Below are positions 1 through 26,985 of a stretch of 64,000 bases of DNA, piece by piece. The notes beneath the pieces were generated by a model that saw only the letters and a list, made by a program, of their open reading frames with translations, was not told the origin of the DNA and ran no database searches. Positions within the stretch are counted from its first letter, which is position 1; each line of letters begins with the position of its first letter. Both the position numbers and the translations under genes were made by a program. Origin of the DNA: DAOUAT01 sp964551735. GTDB lineage: Bacteria; Chloroflexota; Anaerolineae; CG2-30-64-16. The stretch spans positions 62,001 to 126,000 of the forward strand of contig CAZKEF010000011.1 in NCBI GenBank assembly GCA_964551735.1. The letters run 5' to 3'.

Positions 1-3000
1 GGGCTCAGCGGCGGCGCGGAGTACAACCCCGACCTGTTCGACGAAGCCACCATCCAGCGGATGCTCGGCCACTTGCAGGCCCTGCTCGCTAGCGCCGTGG
101 CCGACCCCGACGCGGCGGTAGCCGGACTGCCCATGCTCAGCCCGGCCGAGCGCGACCAGATCGTGGGCGCGTGGAACGCCAGCACCGCGGCCGTGCCATC
201 TGACCTGGGCATGCACCAGCTCTTCGAAGCGCAAGCCGCGGCCCGGCCCGACGCGCTCGCGCTGGTGCAGCCGCCGCCCCTGGGCGCCTCCGAGCCGCGC
301 CAGACCTTCACCTACGCGGAGCTGAACGCGCGCGCCAATCAGTTGGCGCATCACCTGCGGAGCCTGGGGGTCGGCCCCGAGAGCATCGTCGGCCTGATGA
401 CCGAACGCTCGCCGGAGATGATCATCGGCCTGCTGGGCATCCTCAAGGCCGGCGGCGCCTACCTGCCCCTGGACCCCGCCTACCCGGCCGACCGCATCGC
501 GTTCATGCTGGCAGACTCCGGCACACAGGTCTTGTTGTCCCAGGCGCGGGTGCTAGAAGCAAGCGGATGGCAGATGGCGGATGGCCGCGCGCAAGAGGCC
601 AGCCGCAGTACGCAGTTCGCCATCCACCATACGCTCCGCCTGGACGCCGACTGGCCCACCATCGCGCGCCAACCCACGTTCAACATTCCAGATTCCAGAT
701 TCCACATTCCACATTCCACATTCCACATTCCAGATTCCCTGGCCTACCTCATCTACACCTCCGGCTCCACCGGCCGGCCGAAAGGTGTCATGGTGGAACA
801 CCGCTCGGCGGTGAACCACAACGTGGCGGCCGCGCGGCTGTTCGGGCTGACCCCCGACGATCGGGTGTTGCAGTTCGCCACCATCAGCTTCGACGCGGCC
901 ATTGAAGAGCTGTTCCCAACCTGGTACGCGGGGGGCACGGTGGTGCTGCGGCCGAGCGGCGGCCTGCTGGCGACGCACGAGGTCTTTGAGCTGATCGCGA
1001 CCGAGCACCTGACCGTGCTGGACCTGCCCACAGCGTATTGGCATGAGCTGACCCACGAGCTGGAGCGCCAGGGCGCGGCGCCGCCCACCCTGCGCCTGGT
1101 GATCGCCGGCGGCGACAAAGCCTCGGGCGAGCGGCTGGCTGCGTGGCAGCGTGTCGCGCCCGACGTGCGCTGGCTGAACACCTATGGCCCAACGGAAGGC
1201 ACCATCATCGCCAGCAGCTTCGAGCCGCCCCAGGGCCAGGCCTGGCCCACCGACGCGGAGATCCCCATCGGTCGGCCCATCGCCAACGTCAACCTGCACA
1301 TCCTGGACCGGCACGGCGAGATCGTCCCCATCGGCGTGCCGGGTGAGCTGCACATCGGCGGCGCGGCCGTCGCCCGCGGCTACCTGGGGCGGCCGGAGCT
1401 GACCGCGGAGCGCTTTGTGCCGGACCCGTTTGCCGACGAGACAAGGGGACAAGGAGACAAGGAGACAGGGAGAGGCGATCGCCCCATCGCCCCATCGCCC
1501 CATCTCCCTCTCCGCACCCGCCTCTACCGCACCGGCGACCTGGCGCGGTGGCTGCCCGATGGCAACGTTGAGTTCCTGGGCCGCGCCGATACGCAAGTGA
1601 AGATCCGGGGCTTCCGGGTGGAGCCCGGCGAGATCGAAGCCGCGCTGCAGCAGCACCCTGCGGTGCGCGAATGCGCGGTGACCGTGCGCCAGGATGACGG
1701 GACGCGCAAGCGTCTGGTGGCCTACGCGGCCCCGCTTGACGGACACGAGCTGACACCCGCCACACTGCGCGCGTTCCTGAAGGAGCGCCTGCCCGACTAC
1801 ATGGCGCCCGCGGCCTACGTGATCCTGGATGCGCTGCCGCGTTCCCCTGCCGGCAAGGTGGACCGCCGCAATCTGCCCGAGCCCGACCAGGCCGAATACC
1901 CAGCACAGGGCGAAGATGGGGCCTACACCCCGCCCCAGGGTGAGATGGAGGAGATCCTGGCCGGCATCTGGGCGCAGGTATTGGGGCTGCCCAAGGTCGG
2001 CGTGCACGATAACTTCTTCGAGCTGGGTGGCGACTCGATCCTGAGCATCCAGGTGGTGGCGCGCGCCAACCAGGCCGGCCTGCGGCTGACCCCGCGCCAA
2101 CTGTTCGAACACCCTACGGTGGCGGGGCTGGCTGCGGTCGCCGGCCAGGGTCCGATGGTGCGCGCCGAACAAGGGCCTGTGACCGGCCCGGCGCCGCTGA
2201 CCCCCATCCAGCGCTGGTTCTTCGAGCAGCGCCTGGCTGATGAGCATCACTGGAACCAGGCGCTGCTGCTGGCGGGCCGGGCGGAAGGGCCATCACTGGA
2301 TCCTCGCCACCTGGAAACCGCCGCGGCCGCGCTGGTAGCCCACCACGACGCGTTGCGCCTGCGGTTCCGCCGCACCGGCGACGAGGTCGAGCAACACAAC
2401 GCCGGGACCGATGGCCCCTCGGTCTTCGCGCGGGTGGACCTGGCTGCGACGCCGGCCGCCCAACGCCGGGCCGCGTTGGAAGCTGAAGCCGCGCGGCTCC
2501 AGGCCAGCCTGAACCTGACCGAGGGCCCCCTGGTGCGCGTGGCCTACTTTGACCTCGGGCCGGGCGAACCCGGACGGCTGCTCATCGTCGTCCACCACCT
2601 GGCCATGGACGGCGTCTCGTGGCGCATCCTACTGGAAGACCTGCAGGCCGCGTACCGGCAGGCCGCGACCGGCGCCCCGATCCGGCTGCCTGCCAAGACG
2701 ACCGCGTTCCAGACCTGGGCGCGGCGGCTGGCCGTGTATGCCCGCAGCGAAGCGGTGCAGGCCGAATTGTCGCACTGGTTGGACGTCGCCCGGCGCCCCG
2801 TCGAGCCGCTGCCGGTCGACTTCATGCCCCCGGCCGCCGCGGCCAACGGCGACGAAGCCTCCGAGCGCAGCGTGCAGGTGACGCTGACCGAGGCCGAGAC
2901 CCAGGCGCTGCTGCAGCAGGCGCTGCCCGCGTTCCGGGCCGAGATCAACGACGTGCTGCTGGCCGGGCTGGCCCAGGCGCTGCGCAACTGGACCGGCTCG

Positions 3001-3644
3001 CCGCAGGTGCTGGTGGAGCTGGAAGGTCACGGACGCGAAGAGATCGCAGCCGACCTGGACATCTCACGCACCGTGGGCTGGTTCACCACGGTCTTCCCCG
3101 TGGCGTTCGACCTGCGGGGCGTCCGGCAGCCCGCGGATGCCGTGCGCGCCGTGAAGGATGCGCTCCGCCGGGCGCCAAATCGGGGCATCGGCTTCGGCCT
3201 GTTGCGCTACCTGGCCGACGCCAGCGAGGAAGTCGCCGTCCTGCGGGCCATGCCCCAGCCCGAAGTCAGCTTCAACTACCTGGGGCAACTGGACCAGGCG
3301 CTCAACGAGGAGACCGCATTCCGGCCAGCCCGGGAAGACCGTGGCCCGGACCGCAGCCTGCGCGGGAGCCGGATTTACCCACTGGAAGTAAACGGTGGTA
3401 TCATGGCAGGCCGTTTGCAGCTCTCACTGGCCTACAGCAACGCGCTGCACCGCGGGGAGACGATAGAAAAGTTGGGCCAGGACTACGCGGCGGCCTTGCG
3501 CGCCATCATCGCCCAAAGCCAGGCGCCGGATAGTCCCGATGAAGCGCTTCTGCGCCCAGAGGATTTCCCGTTGGCCAAACTGGGCCAGAAAGACCTCAAC
3601 AAAGTCCTGGGCAAGCTGGGCAAGACAGGGAGAAACGTACGCTG

Positions 3645-3645
<1 letters not shown>
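1..3645 (+). CDS. NRPS, 5'-truncated: (C)-A-T-E module
   Basis: The reading frame is open from base 1, so the gene begins upstream; the first ~50 codons are the end of a condensation (C) domain (motif EYNPDLFDEATIQRMLGH). The A domain follows (about nt 205-1900; TSGSTGRPKG at 757-786, YRTGDL near 1528, SPAGKVDRR near 1850). A thiolation (T) domain has LGGDSI with its phosphopantetheine Ser codon at 2035. An epimerization domain (about 2180-3500) has HHLAMDG, EGHGREE, RTVGWFT and FNYLGQ. The hand-read specificity code is D-A-E-D-I-G-T-I-I; the acidic pocket (E239, D278) would suit a cationic residue, but I do not recognise it. The product should be a D-residue. The short C-terminal tail (DLNKVLGKLGK) looks like a docking helix. 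The stop overlaps the next ATG by one base. Two A-domain loops contain repeat insertions. Confidence 0.93.
564..739 (+). repeat. short tandem repeats in A2-A3 loop of NRPS gene 1
   Basis: Tandem units gatggca/gatggcg at about 564-584 and cattcca/gattcca at about 681-739, in frame, on both sides of the conserved LDADWP segment and just before TSGSTG. Confidence 0.9.
1438..1513 (+). repeat. purine/pyrimidine hairpin-type repeat in A6-A7 loop of NRPS gene 1
   Basis: A gagacaag run leads to the palindrome ggcgatcgcc, followed by ccccatcg/ccccatct runs. In frame between FVPDPF and RLYRTGDL. Confidence 0.88.
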
Positions 3646-20776
<17,131 letters not shown>

Positions 20777-20787
20777 AGGATTGCAGC

Positions 20788-23700
20788 GTGGATAAGTCAC
20801 AGCCCACGGCAGCACCGCAGGCCGACGCCGCGGCCGCCAAAAACATCGAAAGCTTCTACCCGCTCTCGCCGATGCAGCAGGGGATGCTCTTCCACAGCCT
20901 GTTCGCGCCGGAGTCCGGCGTCTACGTGGAGCAGCTCAACACCACCCTGCGCGGCCGGCTGGACGTCACTGCATTCGAGCGCACCTGGCAGCGCGTGGTG
21001 CAGCGCCACCCCATCCTGCGCACCGCCTTCGCCTGGGAGGGGCTGAAAGAGCCCATCCAGGTCGTGCGCCGCGAGGTCACGATGGCCATCGCGCAGGAAG
21101 ACTGGCGCGGGCTGGACCCGGCCGAGCAGCAGCGCCGGCTGGCCGCCTTCCTCCAAACGGAGCAGGCCCAGGGCTTCGACCTGACCAAAGCGCCGCTCAT
21201 CCGCTTGGCCCTGCTGCGCCTCGCGGATGACGCGTACGAGTTCGTCTGGACCCACCACCACATCTTGCTGGACGGCTGGTCCATCCCGCTGCTGCTGCGC
21301 GAAGTCTTCGCCCACTACGACGCGTTCAGCCGCGGGCAAGACCTGCACCTGCCCGCGCCGCGGCCGTTCCGCGACTACATCGTCTGGCTGAAACGGCAGG
21401 ACATGGCCCAGGCCGAGGCGTACTGGCGCCGCGTCCTCAAGGGTTTCACCGCGCCCACGCCGCTGACGGTCGACGCGCCCGCCCTCAGCGCCGGCGAGGC
21501 CGTGGCCCACGGCGAGCTGGAAGTCCATCTGCCCGTCGACCTCACGGAAAGCCTCACCACCCTGGTGCGCCAGCACCGGCTGACGCTGAACACCCTGGTC
21601 ATGGGCGCGTGGGCGCTGCTCCTCAGCCGCTACAGCCGCGAGGAAGACGTGTTGTTCGGCGCCACCGTCTCCGGCCGGCCGGCCGACCTGCCGGGCACGG
21701 AGAGCATGATGGGGCTGTTCATCAACACCCTGCCGGTGCGCGTCCACGCGCCGCCCGACGCCGAGTTGCTGCCCTGGCTGCGCGCCTTACAGGCCCAGCA
21801 GGCCGAGCTGCGCCAATACGAGTACACCCCGCTGGTCGAAATCCAGGGCTGGTCCGAGATCCCGCGCGGCCTGCCCCTGTTTGAGAGCATCCTGGTCTTC
21901 GAGAACCTGCCGCTGGGCCCCGTCACCGCAGGCGGCGGGGGGGGCGGCGCGCTGGATGTAGCCGACGTGCGCAGCGCCTCGCACACCAACTACCCGGTCA
22001 CCGTGGTCGCCGTCCCGGATCGGGAGATGCTGCTGCGGCTCTCCTACGACAACACACGCTTCGACCCGGGGACCATCGAGCGGATGATGGGGCACCTGCG
22101 CACCCTGCTGGCCGGTTTTGCCGAGGACCCGAACCGGCAATTGCGCCAGTTCCCGCTGCTGACCGCGGCCGAGCGCCAGGCGTTGGCCGCCCGCTGGGAC
22201 GCTACGAGCCAGCACTTCCCGGTCGGGACCACCATCCACGGCCTGTTCGAGGCCCAGGCCGCGGCCACGCCCGACGCCATCGCCCTCAACCTGCCCCCGG
22301 TCGAGGCGTACACCGCGGGACTGGATGCTCCCCCGCCTGCGCCGGCCGGCGTCACAGTGACCTACGGCGAGCTGAACGCGCGCGCCAACCAGTTGGCCCA
22401 TCACCTGCGCGAGCTGGGCGTGGGGCCAAACGTGCTGGTGGCCATGTACGTTGACCGCTCCATCGAGATGGTGGTCGGCATCCTCGGCATCCTGAAGGCC
22501 GGCGGCGCCTATGTGCCCATTGACCCGGTCTACCCGGTCGAACGCGTCCAGCACATCCTGGCCGACTCCGGCGCACAAGTGTTGCTGACGCAGGAGAAGC
22601 TGATAGCAGATAGCCGATGGCAGATGGCCAATGGTCAAGGGCCGATGGCAGATGGCCGCCAGCAAGGTGTCAGCGACAATACGCAATACGCAGTACGCAA
22701 CACGCTCTACCTCGACGCCGATTGGCCCGAAATCGCGCGCCGACCCGCATCCAATTCCCCAGCTGCCAACTTCCAGCTTCCGGATACCCTTGCCTACGTC
22801 ATCTACACCTCCGGCTCCACCGGCGTGCCCAAGGGCTGCGGCATCACCCACGCCAACGTGGTGCGGCTGTTCCGGGCCACCGAGCACTGGTATGGCTTCA
22901 ACGCGGCCGACATCTGGACCCTATTCCACTCCTATGCGTTCGATTTCACCGTGTGGGAGCTATGGGGCGCGCTGTTCTACGGCGGCCGGCTGGTGGTGGT
23001 TCCCCACGCGATCACGCGTTCGCCCGAAGCGTTTTACCGGCTGTTGTGCGCCGAGCGGGTCACCGTGCTCAACCAGACGCCCTCCGCGTTCCGCCAGCTC
23101 ATCCGCGCCGAAGAAGCCGTGGGAACCTGCCCCGATCTCGCCCTGCGCTACGTCGTTTTCGGCGGCGAGGCGCTGGAGCTGCAGAGCCTGCGGCCGTGGT
23201 ATGCGCGCCACGGCGACGCGCGGCCCAAGCTGATCAACATGTACGGCATCACCGAGACCACGGTCCACGTCACTTACCGGCCGCTGAGCCTGGCGGATGT
23301 CGAGGCCGGCAAAGGCAGCGTCATCGGCGTGCCCATCCCCGATCTGCAAGTGTACATCGTGGATGCCAACCTGGAACCGACCCCCATCGGCGTCCCCGGC
23401 GAGATCGTCGTGGGCGGCGCCGGCGTCGCGCCCGGCTACCTGAACCGGCCGGAGCTGACCGCCGAAAAATTCGTGCGGAACCCGTTTACGGATCAGCACA
23501 TCAACGAATCACACACCACGCATCACCGCGAAGCGGCCCTTTGGGACGCACCACGCAATACGCAATACGCACCACGTCTCTACCGCTCCGGCGACCTGGC
23601 CCGCTACCTGCCCGACGGCGATATCGAATACCTGGGCCGCATTGACCACCAGGTGAAGATTCGCGGCTTCCGCGTCGAGCTGGGCGAGATCGAGACGCTG

Positions 23701-25680
23701 TTGGTGCAACATCCGGGCGTGCGCGAGGCCATCGTATTGGCCCGCGAGGACACCCCCGGTCACAAGCGCCTGGTGGCCTACTGCGTGCCCGACCGTGCGG
23801 CCGCACCCACCCTCGGCGAGCTGCGCGACTTCCTGGGTGCGAAGCTGCCCGACTACATGGTGCCCGCGGCCTTCATCATGCTGGACGCCCTGCCGTTGAC
23901 CGCGCACGGCAAGGTGGATCGCAAGGCGCTCCCCGCGCCCGACGAAGGACGGCTGGCGGTGGAAACGGCCTACGTAGCCCCGCGGGACGAGGCCGAAGCG
24001 CAATTGGCCGCGATCTGGGCGCAGGTGTTGGGCGTGCCGCGGGTCGGCATCCGCGACAACTACTTCGAGCTGGGCGGCGAGTCCATCCTCAGCCTGCAAA
24101 TCATCGCCCGGGCCAAGAAGGCCGGCATCGAATTCAGCCCGCGCCAGCTCTTCGAGCACCCCACCATCGAGGCGCTGCTGGCCGCGCTCCACGGCGCGCG
24201 GGCGATCGTCGCAGAGCAGGGGATCGTCACCGGCCCAGCGCCGCTGACCCCGGTGCAGCAGTGGTTCTTCGAGCATCACCCGGCGCACCCCGAGCACTTC
24301 AACACCTCCATGCTGCTGGTCACCTGGCCCGAAGTTGACGTGGCCGCGCTGCGCGGCGCAGTGGCTGCGCTGGTGGCCCAACATGACGCGCTGCGGATGA
24401 CGTTCCAGCGCGGGGAGGGAGGCTGGCAGCAGACGAATGCCGGCCTGCCCGCCGACGTGCCGTTCGAAATCGTGGACCTTTCGGGGCTGGACCCGGAAGG
24501 GCAAGAGGCTGCCCTCGCCGCGGTGACCACCGAATCGCAGGCGGGCTTCCGCCTGGGCGACCGCCAGACCGAGGCCGGGCTCCTGGTTCGCGCCGTGTAC
24601 TTCAACCTCGGCGCTGACATGCCGGGCCGGCTGCTGTTGGCGTTCCACCACCTGGTGGCCGACGGCGTCTCATGGCGCATCGTGCTCGAGGACCTGGCCA
24701 CGGCCTACCGCGCGCTGCGCGGCGGCGCCGCGCCCGAGGGCGTTGAGCTGCCCGCCAAGACCACAGCCTACCGGGATTGGGCCGCCCGCCTGGTAGAATA
24801 CGCCAGCTCACCCGCGGCCCTGGCCGAGGCGCCCTACTGGCGCGACCTGGCAGCGCAACCGGTTGCGGCGGCGCCGGTGGACCATCCCGGCGGCCGGAAC
24901 ACCTACGGCGCCACGGATGACGTCACCCTATCCCTGGATGCGGACGAGACGCAGGCGCTACTGCAAGAAGCGCCCGCGGCCTACGGCACCCAGATCAACG
25001 ACCTCCTGCTGACGGCCCTGGCGCGAACCTTCGCGGCCTGGACCGGCTCTCCTCGGCTCCTGGTGGAGATGGAGGGCCACGGCCGCGAGGACCTCTTCCC
25101 CGACGTAGACGTTTCGCGCACGGTCGGTTGGTTCACCAGCGTCTTCCCCGTGCTGCTTGATTTGGGCGGCTCAGTTGACGAGTCACCGGAAGCCAAGCGC
25201 CCTGAACCCCTGGGCGCCCAGATCCGGGCCATCAAGGCGCAGCTCCGCCGCGTGCCGAACCACGGCATCGGCTACGGCATCCTGCGCTATCTCGCGCCCG
25301 ACCCCGCGCTACGGGCGGCACTGGCGGCCGCTCCCGCGCCGCAAGTGAACTTCAACTACCTGGGCCAGTTCAATCCCTTCATCCCGGATACGGATAGCGC
25401 AGACGAGTCCGCAGCCGAAGACGCTGATCCGGAGGCGTGGGCCTTCCTGGGCGTTGCACCGGAAGCACCGGGCCCCGAACAAGCGCCCGATGCGCCCCGC
25501 AGCGCGCTGCTCTACCTGGTCTGCGTCGTCACCGACGGCGGCATGGATGTGCGTTGGCTGTACAGCCCGGAGCTGTTCGAGCGCAGCACGATCGAGCGGC
25601 TGGCAGAAGCCTATCTGCACGAACTGCGCAGCATTGTCGTCCACTGTCAACAACAACTCAGCGGAGGCATCCTTGGATAA
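20788..25680 (+). CDS. NRPS, terminal C-A-T-E module, Thr-specific
   Basis: 1630 residues; GTG start chosen because gagga lies at 20776-20780 and no ATG is better placed. The C domain has YPLSPMQQGMLFHSL and HHILLDG (DCL-like). The A domain belongs to the clade with HSYAFDFTVWELWG and NMYGITETTVH; its pocket D-F-W-N-V-G-M-V-H is the established Thr code. T has LGGESI (Ser near 24081). The E domain (about nt 24230-25640) has HHLVADG, EGHGRED, RTVGWFT and FNYLGQ, so D-Thr or D-allo-Thr is expected. This appears to be the last NRPS gene, yet there is no thioesterase, reductase or terminal C domain, leaving the release step unexplained. Repeat tracts occur at about 22606-22786 and 23508-23577. 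The MFS gene starts inside its last codons. Confidence 0.94.
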   Translation: MDKSQPTAAPQADAAAAKNIESFYPLSPMQQGMLFHSLFAPESGVYVEQLNTTLRGRLDVTAFERTWQRVVQRHPILRTAFAWEGLKEPIQVVRREVTMAIAQEDWRGLDPAEQQRRLAAFLQTEQAQGFDLTKAPLIRLALLRLADDAYEFVWTHHHILLDGWSIPLLLREVFAHYDAFSRGQDLHLPAPRPFRDYIVWLKRQDMAQAEAYWRRVLKGFTAPTPLTVDAPALSAGEAVAHGELEVHLPVDLTESLTTLVRQHRLTLNTLVMGAWALLLSRYSREEDVLFGATVSGRPADLPGTESMMGLFINTLPVRVHAPPDAELLPWLRALQAQQAELRQYEYTPLVEIQGWSEIPRGLPLFESILVFENLPLGPVTAGGGGGGALDVADVRSASHTNYPVTVVAVPDREMLLRLSYDNTRFDPGTIERMMGHLRTLLAGFAEDPNRQLRQFPLLTAAERQALAARWDATSQHFPVGTTIHGLFEAQAAATPDAIALNLPPVEAYTAGLDAPPPAPAGVTVTYGELNARANQLAHHLRELGVGPNVLVAMYVDRSIEMVVGILGILKAGGAYVPIDPVYPVERVQHILADSGAQVLLTQEKLIADSRWQMANGQGPMADGRQQGVSDNTQYAVRNTLYLDADWPEIARRPASNSPAANFQLPDTLAYVIYTSGSTGVPKGCGITHANVVRLFRATEHWYGFNAADIWTLFHSYAFDFTVWELWGALFYGGRLVVVPHAITRSPEAFYRLLCAERVTVLNQTPSAFRQLIRAEEAVGTCPDLALRYVVFGGEALELQSLRPWYARHGDARPKLINMYGITETTVHVTYRPLSLADVEAGKGSVIGVPIPDLQVYIVDANLEPTPIGVPGEIVVGGAGVAPGYLNRPELTAEKFVRNPFTDQHINESHTTHHREAALWDAPRNTQYAPRLYRSGDLARYLPDGDIEYLGRIDHQVKIRGFRVELGEIETLLVQHPGVREAIVLAREDTPGHKRLVAYCVPDRAAAPTLGELRDFLGAKLPDYMVPAAFIMLDALPLTAHGKVDRKALPAPDEGRLAVETAYVAPRDEAEAQLAAIWAQVLGVPRVGIRDNYFELGGESILSLQIIARAKKAGIEFSPRQLFEHPTIEALLAALHGARAIVAEQGIVTGPAPLTPVQQWFFEHHPAHPEHFNTSMLLVTWPEVDVAALRGAVAALVAQHDALRMTFQRGEGGWQQTNAGLPADVPFEIVDLSGLDPEGQEAALAAVTTESQAGFRLGDRQTEAGLLVRAVYFNLGADMPGRLLLAFHHLVADGVSWRIVLEDLATAYRALRGGAAPEGVELPAKTTAYRDWAARLVEYASSPAALAEAPYWRDLAAQPVAAAPVDHPGGRNTYGATDDVTLSLDADETQALLQEAPAAYGTQINDLLLTALARTFAAWTGSPRLLVEMEGHGREDLFPDVDVSRTVGWFTSVFPVLLDLGGSVDESPEAKRPEPLGAQIRAIKAQLRRVPNHGIGYGILRYLAPDPALRAALAAAPAPQVNFNYLGQFNPFIPDTDSADESAAEDADPEAWAFLGVAPEAPGPEQAPDAPRSALLYLVCVVTDGGMDVRWLYSPELFERSTIERLAEAYLHELRSIVVHCQQQLSGGILG
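22606..22786 (+). repeat. short tandem repeats in A2-A3 loop, NRPS gene 4
   Basis: gatggca-like units to about 22660, aatacgc units at 22678-22705 and cttccag-like units to 22786; more degenerate than in the other modules. Confidence 0.84.
23508..23577 (+). repeat. A6-A7 loop repeat of a different type, NRPS gene 4
   Basis: At the site where other A domains carry gagacaag/ctccccat, this one carries acgcaccacg and aatacgc units (23548-23577), so the loop accepts different repeat families. Confidence 0.82.
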
Positions 25681-26968
25681 GCCGAATCGGCTCTGGAATC
25701 GCAATTTCACCATCCTATGGCAGGCGCAGTTCATCAGCCGCCTGGGCCGGCAGGCCTTCAGCATGGCTATGGTGCTGTGGATCGTGCAGGCCACCGGCTC
25801 GGCGTCGTTGATGGGCGTGTTGCTGGCGGTGTCATCGCTGCCCGGCCTGCTGCTCAGCCCCATCGGCGGCGCGGTCGCCGATCGCGTATCCCGGCGCACC
25901 ATCATCGTCATGAGCGACCTCCTCAGCGGCGTGATCACCCTGGGGCTCGGCGTGCTTTTGCTGTTGTATCCGCAGAACACCAATGTCGGGTTGGTGGGGC
26001 TGTTCGTGGTCTCGCTGGTGTTGGGGACACTGGGCGCGTTCTTTGGCCCTGCCATCTCGGCCGCCATCCCCGACATCGTGCCGGCGAACCAGTTGCCCGG
26101 GGCCAACTCCATGGGCCAGATATCGGCCCAGATCACGCTCTTTATCGGCCAGGGGCTGGGCGGCACCGTGTTCCGGCTCATCGGCGCGCCGTTCATGTTC
26201 ATCTTCAACGGCCTCACCTTCCTGTTCTCGGCCACCACAGAAAGCTTCGTCCGTATCCCGCCGCCCACGCGCCGGGAACCGCAGAAACTGAAGGCGGTGC
26301 TGATCAGTTTCAAAACAGATCTGGCTGAAGGGCTGCGCTACATCTGGCGCAACCCCGGCCTGAAGGCGTTGGTCTTGTTTTCGGCCGCCAGCAGCTTCTT
26401 CGCCACCCCCTTCGTCGTCCTGCTCCCGTTCTATGTTGAGGGGCGTCTTCGGGCGCCGGTGGACTGGTATGGCTTCATCTTGGCGGCCTTCGGCGTTGGC
26501 TCGCTGCTGGGCTTCGTCCTGGCCGGCGTCGCCCGGCTGCGTGGGCAGCGCCGCGCCACTGCGCTGATCCTGGTGATGCTGCTCGATGCGGTCTTCTACG
26601 GGCTGTTGGCCCCGGTGCGCCAGCCATGGGTCGCGCTGGTCGTGGCGGCCCTGGCCGGCCTGAGCGGCGGCTTCGTGACGGTCAACATCACGACACTGCT
26701 GCAGTTGGGCACGCCCACTGAAATGCGCGGGCGCGTCTTCGGCTTGCTGAGCACCATCGCCGGCAGCGTGACACCCATCGGCACCGGCCTGTCCGGCATC
26801 GTGGCCGACCTCACCGGCAAGCGCATTCCGCTGATCTTTGCCGTCAGTGCGTTGGCGCTGTTTGCCATCTCCGCGGTGCTGGCCGCCAACCGTGATGTGC
26901 GCACATTCCTGGCCACGGACCCGCAGCCGGAACCGCGCGTACAACCACTCCCGGAGGGCGCCGGATAA
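25673..26968 (+). CDS. MFS exporter of the NRPS cluster (EntS/MFS_3-like)
   Basis: 431 residues, strongly hydrophobic with about 12 membrane segments. The conserved MFS loop after the second segment reads GGAVADRVSRR. Overall it resembles the EntS-like MFS_3 group that exports siderophores and other nonribosomal peptides (family knowledge; substrate is inference from context). The start is taken as TTG at 25673, preceded by ggagg at 25663-25667 and overlapping the 3' end of the NRPS gene by 8 bases, which implies coupled translation. An upstream extension of the frame to 25454 is only overlap with the NRPS coding sequence. The most likely job is export of the finished peptide. Confidence 0.88.
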   Translation: MDKPNRLWNRNFTILWQAQFISRLGRQAFSMAMVLWIVQATGSASLMGVLLAVSSLPGLLLSPIGGAVADRVSRRTIIVMSDLLSGVITLGLGVLLLLYPQNTNVGLVGLFVVSLVLGTLGAFFGPAISAAIPDIVPANQLPGANSMGQISAQITLFIGQGLGGTVFRLIGAPFMFIFNGLTFLFSATTESFVRIPPPTRREPQKLKAVLISFKTDLAEGLRYIWRNPGLKALVLFSAASSFFATPFVVLLPFYVEGRLRAPVDWYGFILAAFGVGSLLGFVLAGVARLRGQRRATALILVMLLDAVFYGLLAPVRQPWVALVVAALAGLSGGFVTVNITTLLQLGTPTEMRGRVFGLLSTIAGSVTPIGTGLSGIVADLTGKRIPLIFAVSALALFAISAVLAANRDVRTFLATDPQPEPRVQPLPEGAG

Positions 26969-26985
26969 CGGCGCAAGGCAGAGCG

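Noticed and set aside
564..739. Frameshift or pseudogene in the A domain due to repeats
   Set aside because: The frame is intact through every tract and all core A motifs (A3 to A10) follow correctly.
1475..1490. HIP1 element (gcgatcgc) of cyanobacteria
   Set aside because: Only occasional copies occur, as the centre of a repeat; no general over-representation is evident and the genes do not point to cyanobacteria.
553..2250. Long antisense open frame (565 codons) opposite NRPS gene 1
   Set aside because: It mirrors the codon structure of the NRPS gene in high-GC DNA, has no recognisable domain and no start signal. Others at 7821-10259, 10979-13402, 13688-16069 and 16076-17728 are the same kind of shadow.
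25454..25672. Extended N-terminus of the MFS exporter
   Set aside because: These codons overlap the NRPS gene and do not resemble MFS; TTG 25673 has a proper ribosome-binding site.
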